Source: Costus lasius (Eukaryota; Streptophyta; Magnoliopsida; Zingiberales; Costaceae). From it: a stretch of DNA of 64,000 bases. A model generated the notes under the pieces. The model was given only the letters and a program-made list of their open reading frames with translations. It had not been told where the DNA came from and searched no databases. The position numbers and the translations under genes were made by a program. This document shows, in pieces, positions 47,276 to 60,008 of this stretch. The stretch's first letter is position 1; every line of letters begins with the position of its first letter. The stretch is taken from positions 10,012,501-10,076,500 of the forward strand of contig CM050447.1 of NCBI GenBank assembly GCA_027563935.2. Direction: 5' to 3'.

Positions 47276-49324
47276 AATTTGTCAACCGATTTGTTAGGTT
47301 GCTTACGTGGAGTTTGACTTTTGGGTAGTTGACCGTTTTTGGAAAGTTGACTTTTCAGAGAAAATTTTAAAATCGATTAGACATGTTTGCCGTGAAGATA
47401 AGTGCATGCACCGGAATTATTCACTTGATTGAATAAGAATAAAAACTAGAGTAAATGCGAATAATATCATTTTGTATGAATTGAATCAGTGAATTTAATT
47501 TAATAATAAATTCGAACTTTTGAGCGAACCAGATGGATAAATGCCAGCTTCAAGTTTGGACTTTTTTTAGTTGACAAAGATTGATTTAGATATTTTATTC
47601 GTTTATTTCTCTCTCTCTTTTTGTTTTAAGTAAAATATAAGAAATTTATATTACTTCTTTTTTGTGCATGTAAGGTGATGTCATAATTTGGTTGACTTTC
47701 GCGTTAATGGTAAGAATCTTAGCACGCGTTGCTGTGACGTTTGAATTTTTGGTAGCACCTCTCGGCGTAGATTTCACTGACACACGACATTGATGCATAT
47801 TGTAACGTCAAATTTGTACAATGTTATCTCATTGACTTTTAAATCTTCCCACGTGTCATCCACGCATGACATATTATTTTTGGTATCGTGTACTTATTGT
47901 ATCTTAAATTTGTACAATGTAACGTCAAATTTGATGCATATTATTTTTGGTATCGTGTATTTATTGTACACCTTTGTGTGCTTTGTCTTATGTTATTATC
48001 ATCTTGAATTACCATATAATTTAATTGTATAAGATAATAATTTTTATATTATTTTTTTCAATCAAAATTATACGAGAAACGTATAATTACCATATAATTT
48101 AATTCTATAAGATAATAATTTTTATATTATTTTTTCAATCAAAATTATACGAGAAACTACATGCTTATATAACTATAACAAGGTCCTTAAGCAATAATGG
48201 TGCTATACTTGTGAATGTTATTACATGTTCGTCTAAAATCTTTGTGACACGTAATCTATTGAGTATCTTAAACTATATATTTTTTAGTTATCTTATCCTT
48301 TCACCTAAAATCTTTCGAACACACAGTCTATTGAGTATTTTAAACTATGTATTTAAAATTTATGTGCCAAAATCTAATTTTTGGCTGTCTAAAAGATGCA
48401 GCCCAAAGCCGCTGTCTCAATCGATGCATTTAGAGACAATTTTTTTTTGATTGCTTAGTTTTGAATTTGCTCACAAATTTAAAATAATTTTATTTATTGT
48501 CAAACAAATTCAGATCCACCTCGGATTGATGTCACCTCTTAATTAATATGATTTAATTTATTTTGACCTTATACCGAATCAATAAGTAGACTGTCCTATC
48601 AAATGAAAGCACACCTTAGTTATTGATATTTATATAATTAACATTAATTATAAAAAATAAAGATTAAAGGTAGTTTGAAACCCACCATAAATATCTTAAA
48701 ATTGCTTGTACATAAGATCAGATGACACATTGCATTCCAAAGGAATTTATGTATATATTAATGAAGAAAAGAATAATTAGTATAGTAACATGAAATATGT
48801 TTTGTTATCAAAGATTAGGTTTGATCTTGCGTCTGCATTCGCCAGGAAAGCATCTCTGAGTTGAGTCCTTGTCGCTAGTTGATTTGATATATTTAATGAA
48901 TTGTACAGTTCAGTTAACCGCTCGTTTAATTTGATTCGAATGATTAACTACAGTTTAACACTGAAAATCTCTCGCGCCATGCTTATCCGATTGCTAAATA
49001 TGCAAATTATCCGCAATACAAAGTTTCGAATTAAATAAATAGAATGAGCAAATTTATTACCTTTTAGATTTGTGAAGCGGTCAACTCCACGTTAATTTGG
49101 CGCGCGTCGGGTCGTGACGCCCACTCTCTCGTGTTCAGTGTTCACGGCCGCACTCTCGTCGTGCTTCGCGCCAGCGCCGAGATAAGAAGCGATTTAGATC
49201 ACGAAGCTTGGTGTAAAAGATGTCATGTTAGTCGCGTCGAGAGAACAGTTCTTTTCCGCCTCTTCTGATTCGAATCGGCCGTGTACTTTTTCGTCTCGGC
49301 ACCCACCGGCATGGCCGTGGCTTC
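47276..49324. other. AT-rich intergenic DNA with direct repeats; CIPK upstream region
   Basis: No gene supported. It holds a 67-bp-period direct repeat (word ATATTATTTTTGGTATCG at 47871 and 47938) and a 78-bp tandem repeat at 48007-48160. From about 49060 base composition turns GC-rich toward the CIPK promoter. Confidence 0.45.
48007..48160. repeat. 78-bp tandem duplication
   Basis: 48007-48084 is repeated from 48085, unit starting AATTACCATATAATTTAATT, with one substitution and a one-base change in a T run. AT-rich spacer DNA. Confidence 0.85.
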
Positions 49325-49331
49325 TATATAA
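49325..49331 (+). promoter_or_regulatory. TATA box of the CIPK gene
   Basis: TATATAA in the context CTTCTATATAAGCGC, 164 bases before the CIPK ATG. This would place transcription start near 49355-49360 and give a leader of about 135 bases. Confidence 0.65.
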
Positions 49332-49494
49332 GCGCACCCCAAAGCCTCACCATTGATATTCTCTTACTCAATTTGCTTTCTTCTCCATCACGTAGAGCTC
49401 CAGAGGAGGGAGTGAGAGGTAGAGAAAGAAGACGAAAGAGCTGCTGCTTCATCTTTCTGAGGTCGCCATTTGAGAATTTGAAGTCCAAGCTCTT

Positions 49495-50913
49495 ATGGCA
49501 GCACCGGCGACGGTGGGGAACCAATCGGAGAAGCGGATGAAGAAGGAACCTAAGCTCCTTCTTGGCCGCTTCGAGGTGGGGAAGCTGCTCGGCGCCGGTA
49601 CCTTCGCCAAGGTCTACGTCGCCCGCAACGTGAAAACCGACGAGCTCGTGGCGATCAAGGCGCTCGACAAGGAAAAGATCATCAAGTTGGGGCTCGTCAC
49701 CCACATCAAGCGCGAGATTTCTATTCTTCGCCGCGTCCGCCACCCCTACATCGTGCAGCTCTTCGAGGTCATGGCCACCAAGACCAAGATCTACTTCGTC
49801 ATGGAGTACGTCCGCGGCGGCGAGCTCTTCTCTCGTGTTGCCAAGGGTCGGCTCCGAGAGGACACTGCCCGCCGCTACTTCCAGCAGCTCATATCCGCGG
49901 TGGCCTTCTGCCACAACCGCGGCGTCTTCCACCGCGACCTCAAGCCCGAGAACCTGCTCGTCGATGAGAATGGCGATCTCAAGGTCTCCGACTTCGGACT
50001 CTCCGCCGTGGCGGAGCAGATCCGTGGCGGCGATGGTCTGCTGCATACCTTCTGCGGGACGCCGGCGTACGTAGCGCCGGAGGTGCTCTCGAGGAGGGGC
50101 TACGACGGCGCCAAGGTCGACATTTGGTCCTGCGGTATCATCCTCTTTGTGTTGATGGCCGGCTACCTTCCGTTCCACGACCGCAACATTGTGACGATGT
50201 ACAGAAAGATTTACAAAGGGGATTTCAAGTGCCCACGGTTTTTCTCGACGGAACTCATCCGGTTTCTACGCCGCCTTCTCGACACAAATCCCCGCACCCG
50301 GATCACCATCCCGGAGATCATGGCTGACAAGTGGTTCGAAAAGGGTTTCCGCCAAGTCCAAATCCCTAGCGACGATGATTTGCATAGCCTGGACGATCCC
50401 CAAATGCCAAATGACGATCCTGAAGGTTCATTGTGGGAAACTGAATCGGATTGCTCTGTTATGTCCGTCTCATCGATGTTGTCGGAGGACAGTAGGAGGG
50501 TTCGCCAGCTGTCGAGGCCGCCGAGTCTGAACGCATTCGACATCATATCCTTCTCCAGGGGATTTGACCTCTCGGGGTTGTTCGATGAAACGGGAGGGGA
50601 AACCAGGTTCCTCTCCAAGGAACCTGTGGCGACGATCATATCAAAGTTGGAGGAGATCGCCAAAGTAGTGAGCTTCACGGTAAAGAGGAAGGATTGTCGA
50701 GTGAGCTTGGAAGGCACGAGGGAAGGAGAAAAGGGGCCTCTAACCATTGCCGCAGAAATATTTGAGCTTACACCCTCGATTGTAGTGGTTGAGGTGAAGA
50801 AGAAAGCCGGGGACAATGCAGCATACGAGGAGTTCTACAACAAGGAACTGAAACCCGGATTGCAGCACCTTGTTTACCAGACAGATTACATAGCTAAATC
50901 TTCTGCTCCTTGA
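49495..50913 (+). CDS. CIPK: CBL-interacting protein kinase (CIPK/SnRK3)
   Basis: Ser/Thr kinase activated by calcineurin-B-like Ca2+ sensors; family members control ion transport and stress responses. It has 472 residues in one exon, as in the intron-poor CIPK clade. Kinase domain 25-283: glycine loop GAGTFAKV (33-40), catalytic Lys55, HRDLKPEN (146-153), DFGLS (166-170), activation loop with HTFCGTPAYVAPEV, then GYLPFHD. The regulatory part has the NAF/FISL motif SLNAFDIISFSRGFDLSGLF (344-363), which binds CBL, and a PP2C-interaction region around VSFTVKRKDCRVSLEG (392-407). All catalytic residues are present. GC-rich codon use contrasts with the AT-rich flanks and agrees with monocot intronless genes. 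The start is the ATG 5' of a Lys-rich stretch preceding LGRFEVGK. The exact paralogue cannot be set; it resembles the CIPK5/12/14-type group. Confidence 0.96.
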   Translation: MAAPATVGNQSEKRMKKEPKLLLGRFEVGKLLGAGTFAKVYVARNVKTDELVAIKALDKEKIIKLGLVTHIKREISILRRVRHPYIVQLFEVMATKTKIYFVMEYVRGGELFSRVAKGRLREDTARRYFQQLISAVAFCHNRGVFHRDLKPENLLVDENGDLKVSDFGLSAVAEQIRGGDGLLHTFCGTPAYVAPEVLSRRGYDGAKVDIWSCGIILFVLMAGYLPFHDRNIVTMYRKIYKGDFKCPRFFSTELIRFLRRLLDTNPRTRITIPEIMADKWFEKGFRQVQIPSDDDLHSLDDPQMPNDDPEGSLWETESDCSVMSVSSMLSEDSRRVRQLSRPPSLNAFDIISFSRGFDLSGLFDETGGETRFLSKEPVATIISKLEEIAKVVSFTVKRKDCRVSLEGTREGEKGPLTIAAEIFELTPSIVVVEVKKKAGDNAAYEEFYNKELKPGLQHLVYQTDYIAKSSAP

Positions 50914-53626
50914 TGAAAACATGAGAACGGAAAGGTAATTTTTTCCCCTTCCATTCCGTGATTCTTTTGTTTGCTTATTTATCTTGCACATTACTGCCTT
51001 CTATTTTTTATGTTTCTAGCTCTGATCATTCAGCAGAAAAAGAAATTAGGATTCACTCACGAAACAAAATTTCCTTCAAATTGAACTGATAGATTCGGCT
51101 CCTATAATCTCATGTTCCTTAATCCTTGTGATACAAAGAATATGCAAGTACATTACTTTTTCTTTCTTGGAATGATCACATCTACATCTTAGCTGAAGAA
51201 CAATATCATTCTCCCTTTCTTTGGTTTCTTTTCCTATTGAGATGATGAATCTTTTCTGCACAATCAGAGTTAGATTATGTTAATCCTCTATTCTAATTTT
51301 GAAAAGCATATTATTGATCTTGGCTACATTTTGTATTGCCATTTGGCAACAAATTGTTAGTAAAGCAACTTCTTATTTTATATTTTCAAAATTTATATTT
51401 GGTTGTTGAGATACTGACTCGTTAATTTACTCATATTCCTAATAGTTTAATCGATTTTAAAACAATAAATTAATCAAATTACCTATGAACTTACTGGATT
51501 AGAAAACTTTTCCTATAATCTAGGTAAAGCACATCTCATTATCTGATTGATAACATAAAGAGGCTGATTATTATTATTTGTTTTTTTAAAAAAAACTAGC
51601 TAGCTAATTGCTATTTTCTGGCTATTGTATTTAGTTTTGTTCTTCAGCCAGACTGTTTCCTATTGTTTTGACTGCATAGAATATAGGGGGAGTGATCCAT
51701 TTAACCTTTGACTTTAGAAAGTTAATGAACAAGCAAATTTCATTAGTTGTAGTTATAAATCTTTATGGTGCTTATAGTTTATATCATCATGCATATTTTT
51801 ATTGTTTGCATAGGATCTTATATGTTTGTGTTTTCTGATAAATGATTGCTTTATATTTGTAAATTCTAGCCTAAACGTTATCAAGTGTTCTAGTTCTGTT
51901 TACTTTATGCTTCTTTTAAGACATGAGCTATACAGTATTACTTGGTTCAGATGATTCCTTCAGAGATTCAGTACTGGTTATCTCTAGTGTTGCAATTTTC
52001 AATTGCACTAGTTCTTAGATAGTCTTCCCCAAATGTAACATTGTATTTAGCATCAGAATTAGCATATTCCGACAGTTATTGTCTTACCATCTTGTACTAT
52101 ATCATTATATGCTGTGTACTCTGACAGTTTATCTGTTGTCCATTAACTTGATAATTAACCTGTGAAAATCAGTGTATATCTTGTTGCGATCACTGTATCA
52201 AGTAGCAATCAAGTGGTATAATGCTGCAAAATGGTTGAATACTAATTTGCTACTTCACAGTTTCTTTAGCAGCGCAGACATATAGCTACCCAGATCTGAG
52301 GCCTTTGTTTCTTTCTTATTTGTATCAACTCTCTTATTGAAAAATTTGCCTAGCACAAGCAGCAATAAATGCCCAGAAGGTTATACTCTTGGTTGCAAAA
52401 TTCTGTGTTCTATTTCAGTGCCATGAGAAATTTTGCATATGATGTATATCAAATGCAGGTTCACAGATGAGCAAATTCATAATTATTTCACTCATTTTTG
52501 CCTATACTTTCGTATGCGTATATGCTTTTTGCCTATACTTTCGTATGCGTATATGCTTTGGCAAAGCAACCTTGTATAAGCGGATCTTATCAGTAAAATT
52601 CAATTCAGTATTTACTAGCATTAGTCTGGGCCACCAAAATTAGCAATGGATAAATTAGATGTATTTTAACTCTCGACTGCAACAGATTGCAGATGAGATC
52701 CCTCAAACTATTCATTTACTCCGACACTCCGTTGCATGAACTATGGAGAACTCAAATTGGTGCATTCATTTAATGGAAATTTATGTGCTGCTTGATTTCG
52801 GTCCCCTTTTTTTTATTGATTCCAACCCATTCGCTTCTTAACCTGCAAGTGTAGGCTATTTCTGTCAATAATATTATCATTTTTGTCCTTTTTCTTCTTT
52901 TGATTTCCTCGAAAAACTAAATTTACTGAATTCTAAATAACTTAATTTTGTTTTGTACAGGTTTATTTATTTAAGGCCTTTAATCGCAAAGCTTTAGCAG
53001 CATATTTGGGCGCGGACAAAGAAGCTGGGATCTTTTTTTGGGTCTATGGCCAGCTACCTATAAGTTCAAGAGACCACTATGCTATGCTCTGCAAGATGAA
53101 CTACCATGCTCTGGGAGAGTAATCCTTTGATGTTACAATGTGTTGATCTGTGACCCTAATAAGTTGTTTCTATCAATTGTTCTTTCTAAAGGAAATTTTT
53201 GAGCCATTATTTGTCGCCTGCTTGTGCGGCTTGCTCATGTATTTATGAGAAAAGATACCGTGTAAAAAATATATGTATTATATCAACAACAACCCTCAAT
53301 TATTTGTTCTTGTTCTTACAAATTTAAATGGGCCAATGACTTACATTTTCTAAAATATAATTAAAAATTCTAGATTAGCTCAACTCAACCAAGAGCTGGA
53401 CACCTGAGATGTCTTCCTTTCACCAGAATTATATAATTAAAATATGCTAATGCTTAGTAATAATAGGTGCACTCTCCCAAAACTCTCAACTCAGATTGAG
53501 ATGTTGAGCAGGCCATTTGGAGTCTGGGGTGTCATATGAAAAGCAAGCTGCAGAAAATAAAGAATTCAAGATATCATATAGAAGAAAGCAAGCAACCCAC
53601 CATCCTCAGAAACGCGAGACCCTCAT
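50914..53626 (+). other. CIPK 3' flank, possible 3'-UTR intron
   Basis: No coding gene seen. A donor-like GGTAATT follows the stop codon (about 50935) and an acceptor-like TTGTACAG ends at 52960. The block at 52961-53250 is less AT-rich and could be a spliced 3' UTR exon. A 31-bp tandem repeat lies at 52497-52558. This is inferred from splice signals only. Confidence 0.3.
52497..52558. repeat. 31-bp perfect tandem duplication
   Basis: The unit starting TTTGCCTATACTTTCGTATG occurs twice head to tail without differences. Confidence 0.9.
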
Positions 53627-56084
53627 TTAAACAAAACTGTTAGTAAATAAACAGATAGTAGACAGGCAGGTAATTGCAGTTAACATAGATTTCGTCACAA
53701 GTGAAATTAATAGAACAAAAAGACTCCATAAATCAGGTGTCCTGTGAAGTGCATTGAAGCATGAATTCCCAGTTACGGCAATCCCATAACATGTTTCAGC
53801 CAACGACATGGTATGCCATTTGTCATATGCCCATATATTAACCATTTCTCCGGACAGACAATTGATTCTTATCGTGCTAAAGCCAATTTGCTTTTCTCCA
53901 CTCAACCTAAACACAATTAGTATCATATAGATTACTCTTCCATTATATCAATTATGATATCCTACTCTCACCTCTTTTATTCCATTGTCTGCTAAGTTTT
54001 GTAACATGGATCCTCAAAAGAAACTGCATTCTCCAGCCAGAGTCAAATAATGCAAAGATGTAAGCTGAAAAGGAAGGTAAGCAGTCGAAGCAACAAACTG
54101 CAATCTTCACAGGATGAGATAAAAAAAGAAAGATAGTGGAAGCATAAAATAGCAAGTAGCTTCTCCTTTATCATGCCATTGGGAGCCAAACAACTGGTGC
54201 AGAGGAAGTTATCATCAATTTCGGTGCCACTGTTGCATAATTCATCATGATTTTCACTCTCTTACCTGATAGGTCAACTTCCTTCAAATCCCAAAGAATG
54301 CCGCTATAGAGAGACTACTGTTCAGTACCACTTTTAGATAGGTAGGTTTTCTAAGCGGGGTTACTCGGATGCTTTTTACAAATCTAGTGGGTGGGGTGCT
54401 TAACTTTTTTAAGTGGGTTTATTCGGATGCTTTTTACAAATCTAAGCAAAAATGCATCTTAATCTGACTATTTCTTTAAATTCTTTCCCCTCCACTATAG
54501 GAGGGGTGATGAGAATACAAAAATATATGATCACTGCATGAATCTCAAAGCATGGTTCTCAAAGCATTGTTGAACAAAACAAATCTGACCCGTTAAGAAA
54601 TTTTTAAGCGCCCTCGCACTTAGAAGTTTTTTTCCTTTTAAAGAGACGACCTTTAGTGGTTCAGTACCACTACAAAGGCGGATAACATGATTTTCTTCTT
54701 TAATAATCTCAACTTTTTTTTTGACAAAGATGATAATCTTTTCATGTAACAATTGTTCACATCAAGGATTAAAAAACCAGTTAGGATCGGGTGGTACAAT
54801 CAGTTTGTACCAGTTCGAGTAGGGACTAAGGCAGAGCGGAAAAAAAAGAAAAGAAGAGGAGGTGAGTGAGAGCGGGTCTGGAGTGGTATTTGAAACCTTG
54901 GTTCACATGGCTATGGCAAAAACTGTTGCTATAAAATGAAGATGCTTGTGAAGGTATTAGTTAATTCAACTAGTAAAGACCTTAGTTGTTGATACCAAAT
55001 TCTTGGAGTCAACTCCTGTCTTTATTAGTACTTGCCTATGTAAAAAATTGAAAATGCTTATGCATTTGGAAGATGTGCATAGACCTACGATGAGCAGTTT
55101 GTACTAGGAATCTAGCTGCAAAGCACTTTGTAGCATGCTGACATGTCAAAAATAAATTCTAAATGCAAACAAATGAAGGATCTCTTTAAGGTCAAATTCC
55201 CTTGTGAATGTAAATGGATGGACTAACTCATATGCACAATTTGGCTTGTTCAAATATCAGAGACAGAAGAAGCTACACCAGCCAGCTCCAGTGCACGAGG
55301 AACTAATTATTTCAATTTGAATTAAGGATAACATTGATTATATGCGACGTCATATTGCTGTTTGTTATTTTTGTTTCTTATGTGAGACAGTGGGGACAAG
55401 ATTTCTTGTGGCTGACTGATATGAACAACATGCGAACATAATCAGCTAAAAGATTTCGTAATCCTACTAGTCAGATAAAACTCAGTACATGTACACTAAA
55501 AAAATCGTCTCAAGATAAAAAAAAACAAATTATAAATTTATCAATTGATGCTTTATACATACAAAAACAAATAACAGAAACATATAAAATAAATTCTCTA
55601 GTACAACTGCATCAAATTGCAAGCTGCAGACTGGATTCTCTCAATATGAATATTGCCTAATATTTTAATGTGAATTTGTGGTTGAGACATCATGTTGAGT
55701 CATTCTCTCGATTTCAAAATATTCACGATTGTATACGTTAATTTTTTTTTTTTTTCATACAACTCATTTTACATACAAATGAGGTGGAGAGAACATTGCA
55801 GGAGAATTTGAGATTAGCAGAAGGAACCAAGATGGGCTGAAGCCACCACCTATAATTAAAGTAGTTAAATACGAAGGAATGCAACACGCAAGTCAAAAAA
55901 TTCAACTTATGTTTACCTTTTCCTATCCTCTGACTACAATTGCAGTAGAATATCAATCTGCATAAGGTAGAGAAAGAAACTTGAGATCTCAAATTTCTGG
56001 CTCTCTAGATTCAGGTTTTGCCAGCACCTATAATAATATACAAGTTTAGCTTGATAAATCTACCTTTGGAAGTCCAATAATTAA
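53627..56084. other. Intergenic region with a small MITE-like element
   Basis: No supported gene. Near 54360-54450 a sequence containing TCGGATGCTTTTTACAAATC occurs twice within 70 bases. A short inverted-repeat element occupies 54763-54900. The rest is AT-rich spacer and the 3' UTR of the DUF688 gene. Confidence 0.4.
54763..54900. mobile_element. Short inverted-repeat element (MITE-like), 138 bp
   Basis: Ends CAAGGATTAAAAAACC and, on the complement, CAAGGTTTCAAATACC form imperfect inverted repeats (about 13 of 16). It shares the internal word CAATCAGTTTG plus a following ACCA with the element at 35758-35904. Confidence 0.4.
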
Positions 56085-58399
56085 TCATAAGTATTGTTCA
56101 GTTTCAGAAAGGGATACCTCAGCAAATTGAATCTGGCAGCGTTTTGTTTTTGAGGGCTTTCTATTTGTTTCTTCTTTCACATCAATAGGGGAAGCCTGCA
56201 GTGTTTGTTTTCTTGGCTGAAGTTGAATGCCTAATACCGACCCAGGAACCCGATTTTTTGATGTAGCAATAGGCAGAGTTCGAGACAGCCAGGACTCGGA
56301 TGGTGATTTAGGCAATGGTGGTGGCAAAAGTGACAGCAAAGGATTATGATCACTCCTAAATTTCTGTGAATTATTACCATTGTAGATATATCTGTAATTA
56401 GTATCACCATTCATATTCCCATGATCCAATGTTTCTGAAGGCAATGGTAGAACAGGCTCAGAGACCCTGTAAACTTCCCTCGGCGATGCATCACTTCCAT
56501 GAGCTTCAGCAACTAAACTTTCTCCAACTCTCCTAGTTCCAGAATCAGAGTCACCAAATCTGTTCACATCTCTAGTATCTTTGACAATGTTGAAGGAACT
56601 AGACTTTGAATCTGAAGATCCCAGCCTACTCCCTGAATCTACATAAAGTGTTTTCTCCATTGCTGGGCTAATAGAGCCTGAACCCATTCTGCCATTATGA
56701 TTTATCTCCCAGCAGTTTCCAACGTTTTTCTCACACGTATCAGAACCATCAGTCTTACTGCTCCTGCTTTCCCTGCTTAAAACTCCAAGAGAAATTACAG
56801 AACTCTTCCTGTCGTGAAGGAATTCAGGAGCTCCTTCATTCCGATCGGAAGGTGTCCCAGTGGCAGCAGAATGTCCATATGGAGAGTTGCAATCTGCTGT
56901 TAGAGAATCAGATTCACTTATTGATTTAATCGTCTCCACCACTTGAGGATGACAATCCTTACCTATCTTTTGCTTATAAACAGCTTCCCGCGAGAGCTAA
57001 AAAGAACATGTCAAATAGAATGATAAATAATAGGCCAAAGATATAACTAGGAGAGGCAAAATTTTCACCAGCAATTTACCTCATCTTCCACATGACCAAG
57101 AGATACAGAAAATGCACTCGAAATGTAAGGGCTTCTAGATCTTCCCCTTTGTGGCTGGGGAAAGCCGCCTCTAACCATCATCCCCGGTACTGGATTTAGA
57201 ACACAGAATGAGTTCTTCAAGCAGAACTTAGGAAGCAATTCGCAGCCTTTTGTTGGAAAATTGTTGGGATCGTCATAGTAATGCTCGTCTTCATCATCTT
57301 CACCATAGCTACCCACTTCTATCAACTCCTTAGCATAATCTGGTAGATGATTGTGCTTGTTCTCGTAGGGATTAGGAACGGGGCTCCTATTAAAATCACT
57401 AACCGAAACCCTTTTAACAGGCTTCGTAGCCATTCGTGGAGGAGCAACTGCTTTTCTAGAGGCATATTGCGGCGATTCATAAGCCATTGCCAGGGCAGCT
57501 GGCAAGAATCTCTCCATCATGAAGTCTCGGACCTGGGAGTCTTTTGGAAAGCTACCCGAGAACTTTCCTGCGTCTGGGATTCCACTGAGTCCACTAACGC
57601 TGCAATTGAAGAAGGACTCAGTTCGTGAGAGCGTATCCAGAGCATCCGAGAAGACACCATCGTCTTCATCTCCTTCTCCTTCTACATGCTTGTCCACTGT
57701 TGGAATGAGATGCCTTTCCGGTTCCTTCTCTACCTTCTCTATCCTCTCCAGTTTTTCTACCATCTCTGTCGTCTCTACGCTCTCTACCTTCTCTATCCAC
57801 TCTACGGTTTCTACCTTCTCTGCCTTGTCAATAGTCACCGCCGTCTCCATTTTCTCCACCACCACCTTCTGCGCCATGCTTACCTTCTCCATCTCTACTT
57901 TGTCTTCTACTACAACCGTAGGACGGTCTTCGGGTGGCTCGGAGGAATTGGCAGTACCAACAGTGGAGGCAAAGTTCACAGCTTTACGTGTCCGAACGCT
58001 ATTGCCAAGCCTCACAACCGCCCGCAACGAATCCTCCTTAACTTTAGGGATCCTTCCAGGCGGCGGCTTGGGGGCCGGCAGGGGCTTCCCAAAGCCACCC
58101 AATCCTGGAACTCCCCCGTTCTTAGGCTGGCCCGGCAACTTCTCCCACACCAATGGGACGACACCCGGGACGCGCACCGGGCCCGACTTCAAATCCGACT
58201 TGTAGAAAGGCAGCGATGCCCTTCTTGGCGGGGGAGACCGAGGCTTTCCCACCTCCTTCTCCTCCCGGTTAGAGACAGAAGGAACCGGAGAGGCATTCCC
58301 CGCTGAGAATCTCCGCACGGAGAGAAGCGGCGCGTCAAGGTCGATCCTCTTGTCCTCCATCAAGTGCTTCAGCATCTCTGCGCATTGATCGCCAGCCAA
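56085..58399 (-). CDS. DUF688 family protein
   Basis: Plant-specific family of unknown function. Exon 1 is 58399-57080 and exon 2 is 56996-56085; GT-AG intron of 83 bases, frame closed, 743 residues. The family signature VPLVWEKLPGQPK is at residues 81-93, followed by a Pro-rich segment (KPLPAPKPPPGRIPKVK). Residues about 170-240 are a long charged tract with repeated EKVE/EKME units and few prolines, likely helical. Further on are FFNCSVSGLSG and RDFMMERFLPAALAMAYESP, also typical of the family, then an acidic loop (DDEDEHYYDD). Exon 2 is Ser-rich and has a conserved C-terminal SESWLSRTLP motif. No signal peptide or membrane segment is visible. The protein is probably largely disordered. Long plus-strand frames across exon 1 are antisense shadows. 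Confidence 0.9.
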
Positions 58400-59178
58400 A
58401 CCCTAATTAATCCTTCTCCCTTCGATCAAAAACACACCCGACAAATTGGAAAAAGAAAACGGGCAGGCATCGCATCCAAGCGGGTAGTCCAGCAGATCAG
58501 ACAACCTTTGCAAGCGTAAAAGGATCGAACACTTCTCGCTTTAATCTCAAATCAAACGAACAGGAGAAAAGAGAGCCGAAAAACAAAAAGGGAACAGAGA
58601 ATTGTCCGAAACTGGAGAAAGACGCGGCCAGCGAGGAATTGTTTGCTACGGAAGCTAAGTAAATTTTCCTTTCATGTTCTTTTCTCTTTTTTTTTTTCGC
58701 CTTCGTCGGTAATCTGGAAATATCGAAGGAAAATAAAATTGTTGGCGTTCCACATTATTTCCCCATATGTACACCTTCTAACGTGGATATTGCCAGCTCG
58801 AATCTACTAATCAGGGACCCGCTGAAGGACGAGCGCTATTGGATGGGATTCCTTTAGTACCAACCTGGACGAGCAAAGCTCCAATATTTCCGGAGTCAAC
58901 GCGGATGTCATAGTCAACGCATGATATCAATTATTCCTGCGGCGACCAATTTATTCTCGTCCGTTATCGGCGGCAGGTCACGGCGTAGTACCGTTGACAT
59001 TTACATCTTCCTCACCGTCAAACATCCGCCAACACACTTGACTTGCGTGCTTTCTGTAAAATCAAACTTACCAGCCCAAGCCCACACCAGTTTGACCTGG
59101 GCCAATGCGTTCGTTGGTGGGCTGCATGCGCTGTTTCAATTGACCGAAGTCGGAATACGCCTCCTAAAGCATACCTAC
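58400..59178. other. Upstream region of the DUF688 gene
   Basis: 5' UTR and promoter of the DUF688 gene (minus strand), moving into GC-richer DNA. No other gene is supported. Confidence 0.4.
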
Positions 59179-60008
59179 TGTTGGGCCCTAGAACAGTGGG
59201 CCTAAGCAGGCTGGCCCAAGCCCAAGCTCACTCATCGAATCAAGTGCACGGCCCAAATCAGACGCAGCGGAGCATGGACGCAGGTGTGAAGACGCGGCGT
59301 CATCTTCCTCGCCGTGTTCTTCGGATGCGTCAACGACGTCTCTCCCGGACGACTCGGACGCGGATGACGGCTTAATGGGCATAGCGTCAAGCGGAGAAAT
59401 CGGGGCCAGCGCTGAGGCTGGCGACTTCAGCGCAAAGATCGGATGGCGAACGCCCAAATCGGGGAAAGGAGACACGAAGGCGACAGGCGGACGCTTCTTC
59501 TATAAATCAGCCGACGAAGGAGATCAATCGGCATCGGGGATCTAGCCAACGACACCTCCAACAGGCGAGCATTGAGAGAGCTGAGAGCTTGTAAATCGGC
59601 GGCGCGCAAGGCCACCGACGTGAGGAAGAGAGACAAGATGAGAGGAGGGGTTTTTGTAGCTCTGATTTACGAGAAATAGAGTGAAGGTTTTCCCCTAGCC
59701 TTCGAGCTTTCCGGCGAGTTTCACTCTTCTACGTTATCAGCGTGTCGACGACAGCAACGGCGGCGTGTTCGGCGGCAACTGACGGTGGAGGACGGAAGGC
59801 GACGCCTTTCCTGGCCGAGACGACTCATCTCCGGTGAACATCGACGAGTGAGGCGGCGTACGTTCGAAGGTTCGACGGAACGAAGGAGACGACGGCTTCG
59901 TTCGAACGCAACGAGCGTTCGATTCGAGGAAGTCAACTGAGCGAAACAGTTAACGTGATCAAATATTAGAATATAGTAATAATCCAATAAGAAATGAAAC
60001 AGACACTA
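59179..60008. other. Unassigned GC-rich segment, possibly LTR- or leader-like
   Basis: Starts TGTTGGGCCCTAG, the form many LTRs begin with, has a plus-strand TATA-like CTATAAATC near 59501, and contains CTACGTTATCAGCG near 59732. There is no clear second copy, end or coding frame, so I cannot say whether it is an LTR, a viral leader or host DNA. Confidence 0.25.

Noticed and set aside
49324..50178. 284-codon minus-strand frame opposite the CIPK
   Set aside because: It is a mirror of GC-rich kinase codons. It has no family features, and the CIPK on the other strand is complete.
57519..58306. Plus-strand frames of 206-228 codons opposite DUF688 exon 1
   Set aside because: Antisense shadows. 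Their composition (Ser/Thr/Phe-rich or Leu/Tyr-rich) simply reflects the complement of the DUF688 exon.
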